DNA from: Kitasatospora sp. NBC_01266
GTDB taxonomy: Bacteria; Actinomycetota; Actinomycetes; Streptomycetales; Streptomycetaceae
Direction of reading: 5' to 3'
Length of the DNA stretch: 64,000 nt
Assembly (NCBI RefSeq): GCF_036242395.1
Contig: NZ_CP108458.1
Span: 7,688,001-7,752,000 of the forward strand
Shown here: positions 50,710 to 60,189 of the stretch, piece by piece
How positions within the stretch are numbered: the first letter of the stretch is position 1
Layout of the letters: the number at the start of each line of letters is the position of its first letter
Notes under the pieces: model-generated
Database searches by the model: none
Told to the model about the DNA's origin: nothing
What the model saw: only the letters and a program-made list of their open reading frames with translations
Position numbers and translations under genes: made by a program

Positions 50710-51360
50710 ATGCCAGCACCCCTCACGCCGCCCGCCCCCGCGGGGCGGCGCAACGCCAAGCAGGACGCGATCCGCCGGGCCGCGATGCGGGTCTTCCTGC
50801 GGCACGGTTACGCCGGCACCAGCATCGACGCGATCCTCGCCGAGGCCGGCGTCTCCCGGCAGACCCTCTACAACCACTTCGGCGGCAAGGAGGGGCTCTT
50901 CCGCGCCGTCGTCCAGGACGTGCTCGACGAGGTCCTCGACACCCTCGCCGAGCAGGTCGAGGAATCGGCCCTCGGTGAATCCGACGACCTGGAAGCCGAC
51001 CTCACCCGACTCGGCACCACCTGGGTCCGCGTCATGCTCCAACCCCACGTGCTGGCGCTGCGCCGGCTGATCATCGGCGAGTCCACCACCTTCCCGCACC
51101 TCGCCCAGGCCTGGAACGAACGCGGCCCCGAACGCCTCCAGCAGCTCCTGCTGCGCGCCTTCGGCCGCCTCGCCGACCGCGGCCTGCTGCGCCTCGACGA
51201 CCCCCAGGTCACCGTGATGCTCTACGCCCACAGCATGGTCCTCATCCCCGACCAGGCCATGCTCCAACTCGGCAGCCCGCCCGACCAGGCCACCATCGAC
51301 CGCTACATCGGCGCGGCGGTCCGGATGTTCCTCGCCCGCTACGCCACGGCCGGGGGCTGA
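50710..51360 (+). CDS. TetR-family transcriptional regulator
   Basis: A 216-residue regulator with the helix-turn-helix SIDAILAEAGVSRQTLYNHFGGKEGLF and a C-terminal ligand domain of the AefR-like/TetR_C_7-like type. ATG 50710, with GGGAG upstream; the longer frame overlaps the operator region and is not used. It probably represses the divergent amidohydrolase and itself, released by that enzyme's substrate or product. The dyad at 50599 is the likely site. Confidence 0.9.
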   Translation: MPAPLTPPAPAGRRNAKQDAIRRAAMRVFLRHGYAGTSIDAILAEAGVSRQTLYNHFGGKEGLFRAVVQDVLDEVLDTLAEQVEESALGESDDLEADLTRLGTTWVRVMLQPHVLALRRLIIGESTTFPHLAQAWNERGPERLQQLLLRAFGRLADRGLLRLDDPQVTVMLYAHSMVLIPDQAMLQLGSPPDQATIDRYIGAAVRMFLARYATAGG

Positions 51361-51460
51361 CCGCCGGGATCGCGATCCACGGGTGTCACGGCGCCGGGTC
51401 GCCGCGTCGGCCGGTCTACGCTGTCACCGTTCGCCAGCCGCCCGCAGAAGGGACAACGCG

Positions 51461-51865
51461 ATGGATCCCGATACCCGGACCAGGGCCGCACTCGAGGAGC
51501 ACTGGCGCGCCTCGGAACGGGGGGACACCGAAGCCGAGCACGCCATCTACGCCGTGGACGCGATCCTCGACTACCCGCAGTCCGGCGAACGGTTCCGGGG
51601 CCGCGCGAAGATCTCGGCGCAGCGCGGCGGGCACCCCGCCGATCGGCACTTCACCGTCCACCGGATCGCCGGCAGCGGGGCCCTGTGGGTGAGCGAGTGC
51701 GTCATCACCTACGACGGGGTGCCCAGCTACTCGGTGAGCATGATGGAGTTCGCCGACGGGCAAGTGGTGCACGAGACGCAGTACTTCGCGGACGCCTTCG
51801 GTGCGCCTGACTGGCGGACGGCACTCGCGGAGCCGATGCCGGGCAGGGACATCACCAGGGCCTGA
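51461..51865 (+). CDS. SnoaL-like (nuclear transport factor 2-like) protein
   Basis: A 134-residue protein with the NTF2-like fold pattern: RAALEEHWRASERGDTEAEHAIYAVDAILDYPQSGERFRG, followed by three beta strands. The Y-P-Q-S-G-E and W-V-S-E positions are typical of SnoaL-like cyclases/isomerases and stress proteins. ATG 51461 after AGAAGGGAC. Function is open. Confidence 0.78.
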   Translation: MDPDTRTRAALEEHWRASERGDTEAEHAIYAVDAILDYPQSGERFRGRAKISAQRGGHPADRHFTVHRIAGSGALWVSECVITYDGVPSYSVSMMEFADGQVVHETQYFADAFGAPDWRTALAEPMPGRDITRA

Positions 51866-51956
51866 CCCAGGGGCAGGAGCGGCCCGGCCCCGACCCGCGC
51901 GGGCACCCGGGTCGCACCCAGGACCGGGCCAAGGTCCCTGTTCGGCAGGCGCAAGG

Positions 51957-54900
51957 TCACAGTGCGTCGAGTCGGACGCGGACCGTTTCGAGTTGGGAGA
52001 TCGCGTCGAGTTCGGTGTACAGGGCGGCGCTCTGCTCCCACTGGTCCTGGGCCATACCGGGATCGCCCATCGCCTGGTGGTCGTCGCCGATTCGCAGGTG
52101 GCAGCCCGCCAGTGAGAACCGGTCGCCGATCGTGGCGCAGATCTCGTGGGCCTGCTGGTGGCGGGCGAGTGCCTGGGCGGGGTCCGTTGCGCGTTCGATG
52201 TCGCCGAGGCCGTTGAGTGCGACCACCTGGCGGTTCCGGTCGCCGGCGTTGGTGGCCATCGCCAGGGCCTGGTGCAGCATCTGTGCGGCCTCGGCGGGCC
52301 GGCCCAGGCGGTGCAGCGACGTACCGAGGTTGGCCAGGGCCCTTCCCTCGGTGACGTGATCGCCGACCTCCCGGGCCAGGGCGAGGGCCTGACGGTGGTA
52401 CTCCGCCGCCTGCTCGAAGTCCTCCATCTGCTCGCAGGTGGAGCCGAGGTTGTTCAGGACGATCACCTGGCCCGCGCGGTCGCCCGCCGCTCCGTAGGCG
52501 GCCATCGCCCGCGTGAGGTGGTCGATGGCTTCCTGATGGCGGCTCAGGTGGGCGTAGGTCACGCCGAGGTTGGTCAGCACCCGGCGCTCTCCGGCCCGGT
52601 CCTCGATGTTCCGGAAGTCGAGGAGCGCGGCTTGGAAGCAGTCGATGGCATCCGAGTAGCGGCCCAGCAGCCAGTACGACCCCGCCAGGTTCGTCTGGGC
52701 GGTGGCGTGTCCGGCCGAGTTGCCGGTGGTCGTGGTGGATTCGGCGGCCGCGGTGTGGAGGGTCAGGGACTTGCCGTAGTGGCCGTAGTACTCCAGATAG
52801 CGGGCGAGGATCGCGGAGAGGTCGCTGCTGTGCCGCGTGGCGGCCGCGGTGGGGTGCGTGCCGGCGGTGATCAGGTTGGTCAGCTCGGTGTCGAGCCAGA
52901 TCCGGGCGTTCTCCTCGCCGCGCAGCGGGTCAGTGGGCGTCGCGGGCTTCGGGGGATGCGGGCGCCGGTGCGCCTCGTGGGGGTAGAGGATGTCCGCCGC
53001 TGCCGCGGCGGTGTGGCTGTAGTAGTCGAAGAGCCGTTCCAGCGCGGCCTGCCTGGTGGCGTCGGACTCCTCGGAGCGGGCGAGACCGTGGGCGTGCTGG
53101 CGCAGCAGGTCGTGGAACGTGTAGCGGCCGGCGGACTGCTCGATGAGCAGGTGGTGGTCGTGGAGTTCCTCGACGAGGTCCTCGGTCTCGGTCAGCGGCA
53201 GATCCGCGAGGGCCGCCAGGGCGTAGGCGGAGAAGTCGTCGCCCGGGTGCAGTCCCGCGAGGCGGAAGAGCCGCTGCTGGTCGGGGGTCAGGGCGTCGTA
53301 GGACACGGCGAAGGCGGCGGCGACGCTCTGGTCCTGAGTCCTGAGCTCGGTGGGCAGGCTGATCCGGTCCTGGAGCCGGGCGAGGAGGTGGGAGGGGGTC
53401 CAGGCGCCACGGTGCGCCAGGCGCGCGGCGGTGATGCGAATGGCGAGGGGCAGGTATCCGCAGAGCCTGACGATTTCGGCGACGGCGTCCTCCTGACCGA
53501 CGATCCGGTCCGGGCCGCAGATCTGGCCGAACAAGGCGGCAGCCGTGTCCGGCTCGAGAACGTTCAGCGAGAGCGCGCCGGCCCCGGCGAGAGCGGGCAT
53601 CCGGCGCCGCGACGTGACGAAAACCAGGCTGCCGGGGGATCCGGGGAGCAGCGGCCGGACCTGTGCGGCGTCGACGGCGTTGTCCAGGACGATCAGGAGG
53701 CGACGTTCGGCGGCCACGCCGCGCCACAGCAGCGCGCGCTCCTCGGGGTCCGAGGGAAGGGTGTCCTCGCTCACCCCGACGGCGCGCAGCAGCCGGGCCA
53801 ACGCGGTGCCGGGCTCCAGCGGGGTCTGGCCCGGGGTGAAGCCGTGCAGGTCGATGAAGACCTGGCCGTCGGCGTACTGATCGGCCAGGGTGTGGGCGAC
53901 GTGGACGGCCAGCGCGGTCTTGCCGACCCCGGCCATCCCGTCGATCGCGGAGATCACGACGGCGCTCGTCGCCGGGGCGGCCGCAGCCGCCAACAGGCGA
54001 TCCGTTTCCGGGCCGCGGCCGGTGAAGTCGGCCACGTCTCGCGGGAGGCTGTTGCGGGGCGTGTACCCGGCCGGAGCATTCCCGGTCGTCCCGGTCGTCC
54101 CGGTCGTCCCGGTCGTCCCGGTCGTCTCGGCCGTCTCGGTGGTCGAGGCCCCGGAGCCCGGCTCGTTGCCGCCGTGTCCAGTGCCCGCGATCCGGCCCGG
54201 TGCCGTCCCGCGGCTCTCGGACTGCCCCGCCGACTCGAGCAGCGAGGGGTCCGCGGCGAGGATCCGCAGCTGGAGATCCGTGACCTGCGCCGAGGGCTCG
54301 ACCCCGAGTTCCGCGACCAGACGCCGGCGCAGTTCCTGGTAGACCGCGAGAGCTTCGGCCTGGCGATCGGCACCGTACAGCGCCAGCATCAGCTGCCCGT
54401 GCAGCGCCTCCCGCAGCGGGTGGGACCGGGTGAGCCCGCGGAGTTCGGCGACCAGCTCCCGGTGCCGACCCAGCCGCAGGTCCGCGTCGACACGGTCCTG
54501 CCAAGCCTTCATGCGGACCTCGTCGAGCTGGTGAGCCCGCGCGGCGCCGTCCACGCAGGGTGGCAGGTCGGCGAACGGCGCGCCGCGCCACAGGTCCAGT
54601 GCGGTGCTCAGGGTCTGCCGCGCCGTCGCAACCTCACCCGCACGCAACTGCTCCGCGCCGAGCCGGCACCCCTCGAGGAACACCTCCACGTCCAGCTCAC
54701 CTGGATGCGTCGTGATGAGGTAGCCCGGCGCCACGGTGCGCAGCCGCAGCCCCTTGTCGTCACCGAGCGTCCGTCGCAGGCGCAGTATGTGATTGCGCAG
54801 GCTCGCGGTGGCGGTGGACGGACGATGCTCGCCCCACACCGCCGACGCCAGTTGCTCCGTCGACACGACCCGGTTCGCGTTCACCAACAGCATCACCAGC

Positions 54901-55004
54901 GCGGCGCGCGGACCGTCCGAGGGCAACACCACCTTGCCGTCCGGGAGGGTGACGTTCACCGGCCCCAGCAGATTGAAACGCACGGGGTCAGGACGCTCGC
55001 TCAT
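51957..55004 (-). CDS. AfsR/SARP-family transcriptional activator (SARP-NB-ARC-TPR)
   Basis: A 1015-residue regulator. Order: OmpR-like DNA-binding domain (about 5-95), bacterial transcriptional activation domain (100-245), low-complexity Thr-Gly linker (about 285-310), NB-ARC ATPase (about 330-600, P-loop GMAGVGKTALAV at 356-363 and RRLLIVLDNAVD), then TPR repeats to the end (ANLGTSLHRLGRPAEA and similar). This is the AfsR architecture, which activates antibiotic or regulatory genes in Streptomyces after phosphorylation or signalling. The nearest cluster lies >20 kb away, so its target is unclear. ATG 55004. Confidence 0.92.
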   Translation of the reverse strand: MSERPDPVRFNLLGPVNVTLPDGKVVLPSDGPRAALVMLLVNANRVVSTEQLASAVWGEHRPSTATASLRNHILRLRRTLGDDKGLRLRTVAPGYLITTHPGELDVEVFLEGCRLGAEQLRAGEVATARQTLSTALDLWRGAPFADLPPCVDGAARAHQLDEVRMKAWQDRVDADLRLGRHRELVAELRGLTRSHPLREALHGQLMLALYGADRQAEALAVYQELRRRLVAELGVEPSAQVTDLQLRILAADPSLLESAGQSESRGTAPGRIAGTGHGGNEPGSGASTTETAETTGTTGTTGTTGTTGNAPAGYTPRNSLPRDVADFTGRGPETDRLLAAAAAPATSAVVISAIDGMAGVGKTALAVHVAHTLADQYADGQVFIDLHGFTPGQTPLEPGTALARLLRAVGVSEDTLPSDPEERALLWRGVAAERRLLIVLDNAVDAAQVRPLLPGSPGSLVFVTSRRRMPALAGAGALSLNVLEPDTAAALFGQICGPDRIVGQEDAVAEIVRLCGYLPLAIRITAARLAHRGAWTPSHLLARLQDRISLPTELRTQDQSVAAAFAVSYDALTPDQQRLFRLAGLHPGDDFSAYALAALADLPLTETEDLVEELHDHHLLIEQSAGRYTFHDLLRQHAHGLARSEESDATRQAALERLFDYYSHTAAAAADILYPHEAHRRPHPPKPATPTDPLRGEENARIWLDTELTNLITAGTHPTAAATRHSSDLSAILARYLEYYGHYGKSLTLHTAAAESTTTTGNSAGHATAQTNLAGSYWLLGRYSDAIDCFQAALLDFRNIEDRAGERRVLTNLGVTYAHLSRHQEAIDHLTRAMAAYGAAGDRAGQVIVLNNLGSTCEQMEDFEQAAEYHRQALALAREVGDHVTEGRALANLGTSLHRLGRPAEAAQMLHQALAMATNAGDRNRQVVALNGLGDIERATDPAQALARHQQAHEICATIGDRFSLAGCHLRIGDDHQAMGDPGMAQDQWEQSAALYTELDAISQLETVRVRLDAL
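54081..54130 (-). repeat. 9-bp tandem repeat in the AfsR-like linker
   Basis: Five copies of cccggtcgt in the forward sequence, encoding the Thr-Gly-Thr repeats of the linker. In-frame expansion or contraction would change linker length only. Confidence 0.88.
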
Positions 55005-55184
55005 TGTTCTCGTTCCAAGGCACGGATGTTGCGGTGATCTTACAGTCGACACACGCACTGCGGACAACGTCCTGGACGCCACGAACCGTGCGCCCGGGGA
55101 CCAGGCCGTGACACCGGTCCCTTGCGCGTGAGCCGCCGGAGCAGGATGCCGACCGGCGACCTGTCGGACAGGCCTGGGCGACCC

Positions 55185-55988
55185 CTAGACCGGGTACTCG
55201 TACGCGACGGTCACGGGAGCGTGGTCGGACCAGCGCTCGGCGTGGGTCGCCGCCCTCTCGGTCTCGGCCCGGACCGCCCGTTCGGCCAGTCCCGCTGTCG
55301 CGCACTGCAGGTCGATCCGCCAGCCCGAGTCGTTGTCGAACGCGCGCCCCCGGTACGACCACCACGAGTACGGCCCCGCCTGGTCCGGGTGCAGCCGGCG
55401 GACCACGTCGACGTAGCCGGCCTCGTCCAGGACCCGGGTGAGCCAGGCGCGCTCCTCGGGCAGGAAGCCGGCGGACTTCTGGTTGGCCTTCCAGTTCTTG
55501 AGGTCGGCCTCCTGGTGGGCGATGTTCCAGTCACCGCAGACCACCACCTCGCGGCCCTCGGCGGCGGCGCGGGTGCGCAGGGCGGTCAGGTGGGTGAGGA
55601 ACTCGGCCATGAAGCGTTCCTTCTCCTCCTGGCGCTCGGTGCCGACCTCGCCGGAGGGGAGGTAGAGGCTGGCCACGGTCAGGCCGGGGAGGTCGATCTC
55701 GAGGTAGCGGCCCGAGGCGTCGAACTCGGCCGAACCGAATCCGATCCGGGTGCGCTGCGGCTCGGCCCGCGACAGCACGGCCACCCCGGCCCTGCCCTTC
55801 GCGGCGGCCGGCGCCCAGTAAGCGTGCCAGCCGGCCAACTCGCGCAGCTCGGGCGGAAGCTGGTCGCTCTCGGCGCGAACCTCCTGGAGGCAGACGACGT
55901 CCGCCTCGGTGGCCGCGAGCCACTCGACGAAGCCCTTCTTCGCGGCGGCTCGGATCCCGTTGACGTTGGCAGTGGTTACGACGATCAC
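55185..55988 (-). CDS. xthA: exodeoxyribonuclease III (XthA-type AP endonuclease)
   Basis: A 267-residue endonuclease/exonuclease-phosphatase-family enzyme with NVNGIRAA (Asn), VVCLQEVRAE (metal Glu), VVCGDWNIAHQEAD (Asp/Asn pair), YSWWSYRG and SDHAPV (Asp-His). Start GTG 55988. Role: DNA base-excision repair, cutting at abasic sites. Housekeeping, monocistronic. Confidence 0.93.
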   Translation of the reverse strand: MIVVTTANVNGIRAAAKKGFVEWLAATEADVVCLQEVRAESDQLPPELRELAGWHAYWAPAAAKGRAGVAVLSRAEPQRTRIGFGSAEFDASGRYLEIDLPGLTVASLYLPSGEVGTERQEEKERFMAEFLTHLTALRTRAAAEGREVVVCGDWNIAHQEADLKNWKANQKSAGFLPEERAWLTRVLDEAGYVDVVRRLHPDQAGPYSWWSYRGRAFDNDSGWRIDLQCATAGLAERAVRAETERAATHAERWSDHAPVTVAYEYPV

Positions 55989-56035
55989 CGGGGCAGCCTA
56001 CCGGGCGCCGCGCGCCGCCCGGTCAAGGACTCGTC

Positions 56036-56051
56036 ATTGGTCTTGACCATC
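56036..56051. promoter_or_regulatory. DasR-like (dre) operator
   Basis: The 16-mer ATTGGTCTTGACCATC is close to the dre consensus (AGTGGTCTAGACCACT) with four mismatches, and is an imperfect dyad. It lies 177 bp upstream of a GntR/UTRA gene and next to the start of xthA. DasR sites link control to N-acetylglucosamine status. Binding is untested. Confidence 0.5.
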
Positions 56052-56227
56052 TTCCGGCGGACCACCTAGGGTCACTTACTGCAAAGACCTTTAATAAAGA
56101 AGGACGGATAAAGTCCGCGTCCTCACCTGGCACGCCTGCCGGGCCACGGCCGGAGCCCATCCAGTTCCTTCAGGATGCCGGCGGTCCCGTCCACAGCGGT
56201 CGACGGTCGGACAGGGCGGAGGACACG

Positions 56228-56986
56228 GTGGGGACAGCTCAGCTCGCGGCGGTACCGGAGCCGAAGTACTGGCACCTGCGCACGGTGCTGCTGCGCGCCA
56301 TCGACTCGGAGTTCGCCACCGGCCAGGTGATCCCCAACGAGCGTGAGCTGTCCGCCCGTTTCGGGGTGGCCAGGGCCACCCTGCGGCAGGCCCTGGACCA
56401 GCTGGAGCTGGAGGGCCGGCTGGTCCGCCGCCGTGGCATCGGCACCCTGGTCGCGGCCCCGCGGGTCGGGGTGCCGGTCAGCCGGCGCGAGGAGGGCGAG
56501 GCCTGGCAGCCCGTCGACTGCGTGACCGCTCCGGCCGCCGACAAGCTCGCCGGGGCGCTCGGCGTCCCGGCCGGCGAGCTGGTGCACACGGTGCGCCGGG
56601 TGCGGGTCGAGCAGGGGCAGACGGTGGCCACCGAGTCCCTGCACGTGCCGGACCGCTCGCTGGAGCAGGTCCCCGAGATCCGGCTGTCGGGTGCGGCCCT
56701 CACGGGGGAGGAGCAGGCCCGAGCGGTGCTGCGCCGACTCGAGCGGCTGACCATGGACGGCGAGTCGCGGGCCGTCGAACTCGGCGTCGCCGAGGCCGAG
56801 GAGGCCGCGCTGCTGCAGCGCCCGCCGGGTACCCCGGTGCTGGTGGTCACCACCCAGTTCGCCGCCGGCGGGCGGCTGGCAGCCCTCGCGGTCTCCACCT
56901 ACCGCGCCGACACCTGCCGGCTCACCTTCGGTGAGACCGGTCTGGTGGAGGTCCGGCCGGCGGCGCCGGTCCGTACCGCCTCCTGA
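56228..56986 (+). CDS. GntR/HutC-family regulator (UTRA domain)
   Basis: A 252-residue regulator with an N-terminal winged HTH (KYWHLRTVLLRAIDSEF...NERELSARFGVARATLRQAL) and a C-terminal UTRA ligand domain (about 85-245). The overall layout is like DasR but the effector domain is divergent, so it is a paralogue and not DasR itself. GTG 56228. Upstream lies a DasR-like site, so it may be under DasR or self control. A strong terminator follows. Confidence 0.9.
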   Translation: MGTAQLAAVPEPKYWHLRTVLLRAIDSEFATGQVIPNERELSARFGVARATLRQALDQLELEGRLVRRRGIGTLVAAPRVGVPVSRREEGEAWQPVDCVTAPAADKLAGALGVPAGELVHTVRRVRVEQGQTVATESLHVPDRSLEQVPEIRLSGAALTGEEQARAVLRRLERLTMDGESRAVELGVAEAEEAALLQRPPGTPVLVVTTQFAAGGRLAALAVSTYRADTCRLTFGETGLVEVRPAAPVRTAS

Positions 56987-56998
56987 GCTTCTTCGCGC

Positions 56999-57048
56999 CG
57001 GGCGAGGCCCGGTCCCCGCAGCCGCGGGGACCGGGCCTCGCCCGTTTT
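56999..57048 (+). terminator. strong rho-independent terminator after the GntR gene
   Basis: A perfect 21-bp GC stem (56999-57019 with 57024-57044), a 4-base loop and TTTT at 57045-57048. It ends the GntR transcript 12 bp after its stop, and might also stop transcripts of the opposite strand. Confidence 0.9.
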
Positions 57049-57081
57049 CCGGTGCGGTACGCCCCTCGGGTCCGAGCAGCG

Positions 57082-57627
57082 TCAGCTGCTCATCGCCGTG
57101 CTCAGGCTGAGCTCGCCCGTGGCGTCCAGGTCGGCGCCCACCGCCGCCAGCTTGCCGCGGATCGCGGTGACCGCGTCCTCGCCCAGCGCCAGCCGCAGCT
57201 GGTGACCTGCACGATCGTCCCGCTGCGTTGGGCTCGCAGGTGCGGCAGCACCAGGCGGGTGAGCCGCAGCGCACCGAAGAACATCACCTCCATCGCGGCG
57301 CGCAGCTCTTCCTCGCTGGTCTCCTCGATGGAGCCGACGTGTCCGTACCCCGCGTTGTTGACCAGTACGTCGATCCGGCCGTGCGCTTCGATCGGTGCTC
57401 TTCACCGCCTGCGCGCACTGCTCGGCATCGGTCACGTCCAGTCGCACCGGCGTGATCCGCCCCGGGAACTCGGCCGCCAGCGCATCGATGCTCTCCGGCC
57501 GTCGCACGGCGGCGATCACGATGTCGCCGGCCGTCAGCGCGGCCCGTGCGAAGGCGGCCCCGAGCCCGCTGTTGGCGCCCGTGATCAGCCAACGGCGGGC
57601 GCGGTCTGTGTTCTGACGGTCCGTCAT
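57082..57627 (-). pseudogene. decayed short-chain dehydrogenase/reductase
   Basis: The first ~75 residues are normal for an SDR (WLITGANSGLG nucleotide motif, LDVTDAEQ). Near 57391-57397 a one-base shift moves the reading frame: the next segment continues in another frame as IDVLVNNAGYGHVGSIEE and ALRLTRLVLPHL. At about 57198-57206 it returns to the first frame as LRLALGEDAVTAIRGKL, the usual C-terminus. The intervening Tyr-x3-Lys catalytic part and ~85 codons are missing, so it cannot be active. The continuous open frame is an artefact of high GC. Confidence 0.8.
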
Positions 57628-57885
57628 GAGAATTGCCCCTCGGTTGGTCGAAATTGAGTCGACCCTAGTGCCGCGCCAGGCAGCCTTTGCCCGTCAAGGA
57701 GCGGCGTCCGGTGCGTGCTATCGGCGTGCCGGCCGGAAGTCCTCGTACTGGACGTACTTGGGCTTTCGGCCGGTGCGGCGAGAGTGCGTGCCGGACGTCG
57801 CGACGGGGCGAAGGCTGCCTGACGCGGCACTGGCTGCCGCCCACCGCCTTGCTGACGGGCGGTCAGCTCACCGGGGAGCCGGCCG

Positions 57886-59043
57886 TCAGTGCCTGGTGCC
57901 CGGCTGGTCCACCGCGAACAGCTGCTCCTCGACCTGGTCCAGCGCCACCCGCAGCGCCCCGAGCGCCACCACGTCCTCGCCCAGGGTCGACAGCGCCACC
58001 TCCGGCGCGCGCAGGGTGTAGAGCGCCAGTTGCTCGCGCAGCGGCTCCAGCACGTCGTCCAGGCCGGCCGCCCAGCCGCCGATCACCACCAGCTGCGGGT
58101 CGATCGCCAGGACCAGGGCCGCCACGTCGTGCACCAGGCGCCGCAGGAAGCGGTCCATCGCGACCCGGGCCACCTCGTCGCCCTCCCGGGCCAGGGTGAG
58201 CACCCGGGCCACGGCCGCCTCGTCCAGCGGGTCCAGCGGTGTGCCGCTGGTGGAGAGCAGGCGTTCGGGGGTGGCCTCCTGGCCGAGCAGGTGCAGCGCG
58301 CCGATCTCGCCGGCCGCGCCGCCGAAGCCGCGGTGCAACCGGCCGTTGATCAGCGAGCCGGCCCCGGGGCTCAGGCCGGCCAGCACGAAGACCACGTCGC
58401 CCATGCCCACCGCCACGCCCTGCCAGTGCTCGGCGATGGCGGCCAGGTTGGCGTCGTTCTCGATCAGTACGGGGCAGCGGAACGAGCGGCGCAGCCGGGC
58501 GCCGAGGTCCAGGCCGGTCCAGCCGGGCATCGCGGTCCCCAGGCGCACCGAGCCGTCCCGGTCCACGATGCCGGGGCTGCCGACGCCCACCGCCCACAGG
58601 CTGTCCCGGGAGACCCCGGCCTTGCGCAGCACCTCGGCGACGGCGCCGCGCACCGCGCCCAGGCGCTCCTCGGCCTCGAGCGTCTCGTCGACGGGACGGG
58701 CGTGGCTCTCCACCTGGCGGCCGGTGAGGTCGGCGAGTACCACGCGGATCGCGTGCACCCCGATCTCGATGCCCAGGGTGTGCCCGGCCTCGGCGCGGAA
58801 GCGGAACCAGCGGGCGGGGCGACCGCGCTGGCGTCCGTTCTCCTGCGCCTGCTCCACCTCGGCGACCAGTCCGGACTCGACCAGGCCCTCGATCACGCCC
58901 TCGACGGTGGGTCGGGACAGCCCGGTCTCGCCGACCAGCTGGGTGAGGGTGACGGCCTGTCCGTCGCGCAGTGAGCGCAGGGTGACCGCGGCGTTGATCC
59001 GACGCAGCAGGGAGGAGTCCCCTCCGGTGAGCCGATCCGCCAA
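57886..59043 (-). CDS. ROK-family transcriptional regulator/sugar-binding protein
   Basis: A 385-residue protein from TTG 59043 (GGAAAGG seven bases upstream); GTG 59118 (410 residues) is an alternative. N-terminal winged HTH (LRRINAAVTLRSLRDG...LSRPTVEGVIEGLV), then the ROK domain with VGSPGIVDRDG and ENDANLAAIAE. The usual zinc-binding C-x-C-G-x2-G-C-x-E motif of ROK proteins is missing after GFGGAAGEIGALHLL. It likely senses a sugar or its derivative and acts as a repressor. It lies between the SDR pseudogene and the methyltransferase; its targets are unknown. Confidence 0.87.
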   Translation of the reverse strand: MADRLTGGDSSLLRRINAAVTLRSLRDGQAVTLTQLVGETGLSRPTVEGVIEGLVESGLVAEVEQAQENGRQRGRPARWFRFRAEAGHTLGIEIGVHAIRVVLADLTGRQVESHARPVDETLEAEERLGAVRGAVAEVLRKAGVSRDSLWAVGVGSPGIVDRDGSVRLGTAMPGWTGLDLGARLRRSFRCPVLIENDANLAAIAEHWQGVAVGMGDVVFVLAGLSPGAGSLINGRLHRGFGGAAGEIGALHLLGQEATPERLLSTSGTPLDPLDEAAVARVLTLAREGDEVARVAMDRFLRRLVHDVAALVLAIDPQLVVIGGWAAGLDDVLEPLREQLALYTLRAPEVALSTLGEDVVALGALRVALDQVEEQLFAVDQPGTRH

Positions 59044-59349
59044 GACACTGCCTTTCCGCGTTCGCGCGACTGCAGTGGCGCGCGATGACAAGTGCGCGGA
59101 GGCGTCCGGTCGCCCCACCGCACGGGCCGCCCGGCGGCGCCACTGCGGTGTGTCGCACGCCGGAGGGCGTCAGCCGGATCGTACCCGCGAGGCATCGTGC
59201 CCGCGAGTAAATGCGCAGCTCATGACCGGTTCGAGATCGAAAGTTGACCTAGCCTCCGCCCGGCGGCCGGCTGCGGGCGGGCGTTCCGGGGTGCGCCCGG
59301 TTGACGAATTGTCAAGGTGGGCGGCCCGGTGCACTAGGGTCTGCTCACC

Positions 59350-59404
59350 AGCGCGAAGGCCGGCAGCGCAGAGGTCGGCAGCGTGAAGGTCGGCAGCGTG
59401 AAGG
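59350..59404. repeat. 15-bp tandem repeat upstream of methyltransferase gene
   Basis: Nearly four copies of a unit close to cagcgtgaaggtcgg. It ends ~55 bp before ATG 59461 and does not overlap the ribosome site (GAGGAG). Its role is unknown. Confidence 0.8.
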
Positions 59405-59460
59405 CCACCGGAGATCACCGGCGCGAAGGCCACCCCCCATCACGAGCAGAGGAGTGCACC

Positions 59461-60147
59461 ATGTCCGATCTCGTCACCGTCCAGGCCCAGCACGAGGCCG
59501 CGGCCCGCGCGGAGTTCGTGCGGGCGCAGACCCGCCTGTCGCCGGTCCCGTTCGTGCCGGAGCTCAGCCTGCACCTGGCGGACGAGGCGATCGAGCTGTG
59601 GGAGCGGACCGAGTCCGAGCGCGGCGAGATCGGCCTGCCTCCGCCGTTCTGGGCCTTCGCCTGGGCCGGCGGCCTCGGAGTCGCCCGATATGTCCTGGAT
59701 CATCCTGAACTGGTGACGGGGCGGGCCGTGCTGGACCTGGCGGCGGGCTCGGGGCTGGTCGGGGTGGCGGCGGCGCTGCGCGGGGCGGGCTCGGTGCGGG
59801 CGGCCGAGATCGACGCCTACGCGGTGGCGGCGATCGGGCTCAACGCGGCCGCCAACCAGGTGCGGATCACGGCCGAGTGCGCGGACCTGCTGGACGGCGA
59901 CGGTGGACCGGCCGAGGTGGTGCTGGCCGGCGACGTCTTCTACGAGCGGTCGATGGCCGCCCGGTTCCTGCCGTTCCTGGAGCGCGCCCACGCCCGCGGC
60001 GCGCTGGTGCTGGTGGGCGACCCCGGGCGGGCGTACCTGCCGCGTGAGCGGTTCACGGCCCTCGCCGAGTACGACGTGCCGGTGCTGGCGGACCTGGAGG
60101 ACCGCGCCGTCAAGCGCACCACGGTGTGGCGGCTGTCCAGCAGCTGA
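59461..60147 (+). CDS. class I methyltransferase (Nnt1/protein-lysine-methyltransferase-like)
   Basis: A 228-residue protein with the start PPPFWAFAWAGGLGVARYVLDHPELVTGRAVLDLAAGSGLVG (SAM motif I plus the upstream W-A-W-G-like region), AAEIDAYAVAAI, and VVLAGDVFYERSMA (D-x-x-Y-E). The whole pattern matches the Nnt1/ETFB-lysine-methyltransferase-like group, which modify proteins or small amines. ATG 59461. Cotranscribed probably with the acetyltransferase 43 bp downstream. Confidence 0.83.
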   Translation: MSDLVTVQAQHEAAARAEFVRAQTRLSPVPFVPELSLHLADEAIELWERTESERGEIGLPPPFWAFAWAGGLGVARYVLDHPELVTGRAVLDLAAGSGLVGVAAALRGAGSVRAAEIDAYAVAAIGLNAAANQVRITAECADLLDGDGGPAEVVLAGDVFYERSMAARFLPFLERAHARGALVLVGDPGRAYLPRERFTALAEYDVPVLADLEDRAVKRTTVWRLSSS

Positions 60148-60189
60148 AATGCGCTGAGGCCGCCCTGGGCGGGCTGATAGGACGACGGG

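Noticed and set aside
51957..55004. Treating the AfsR-type gene as the pathway-specific activator of the 7-29 kb cluster
   Set aside because: It lies >20 kb away, beyond the polysaccharide locus, with no linking evidence.
56228..56986. Naming the GntR gene dasR
   Set aside because: The N-terminal HTH fits the subfamily but the ligand domain differs from DasR; it is more likely a paralogue.
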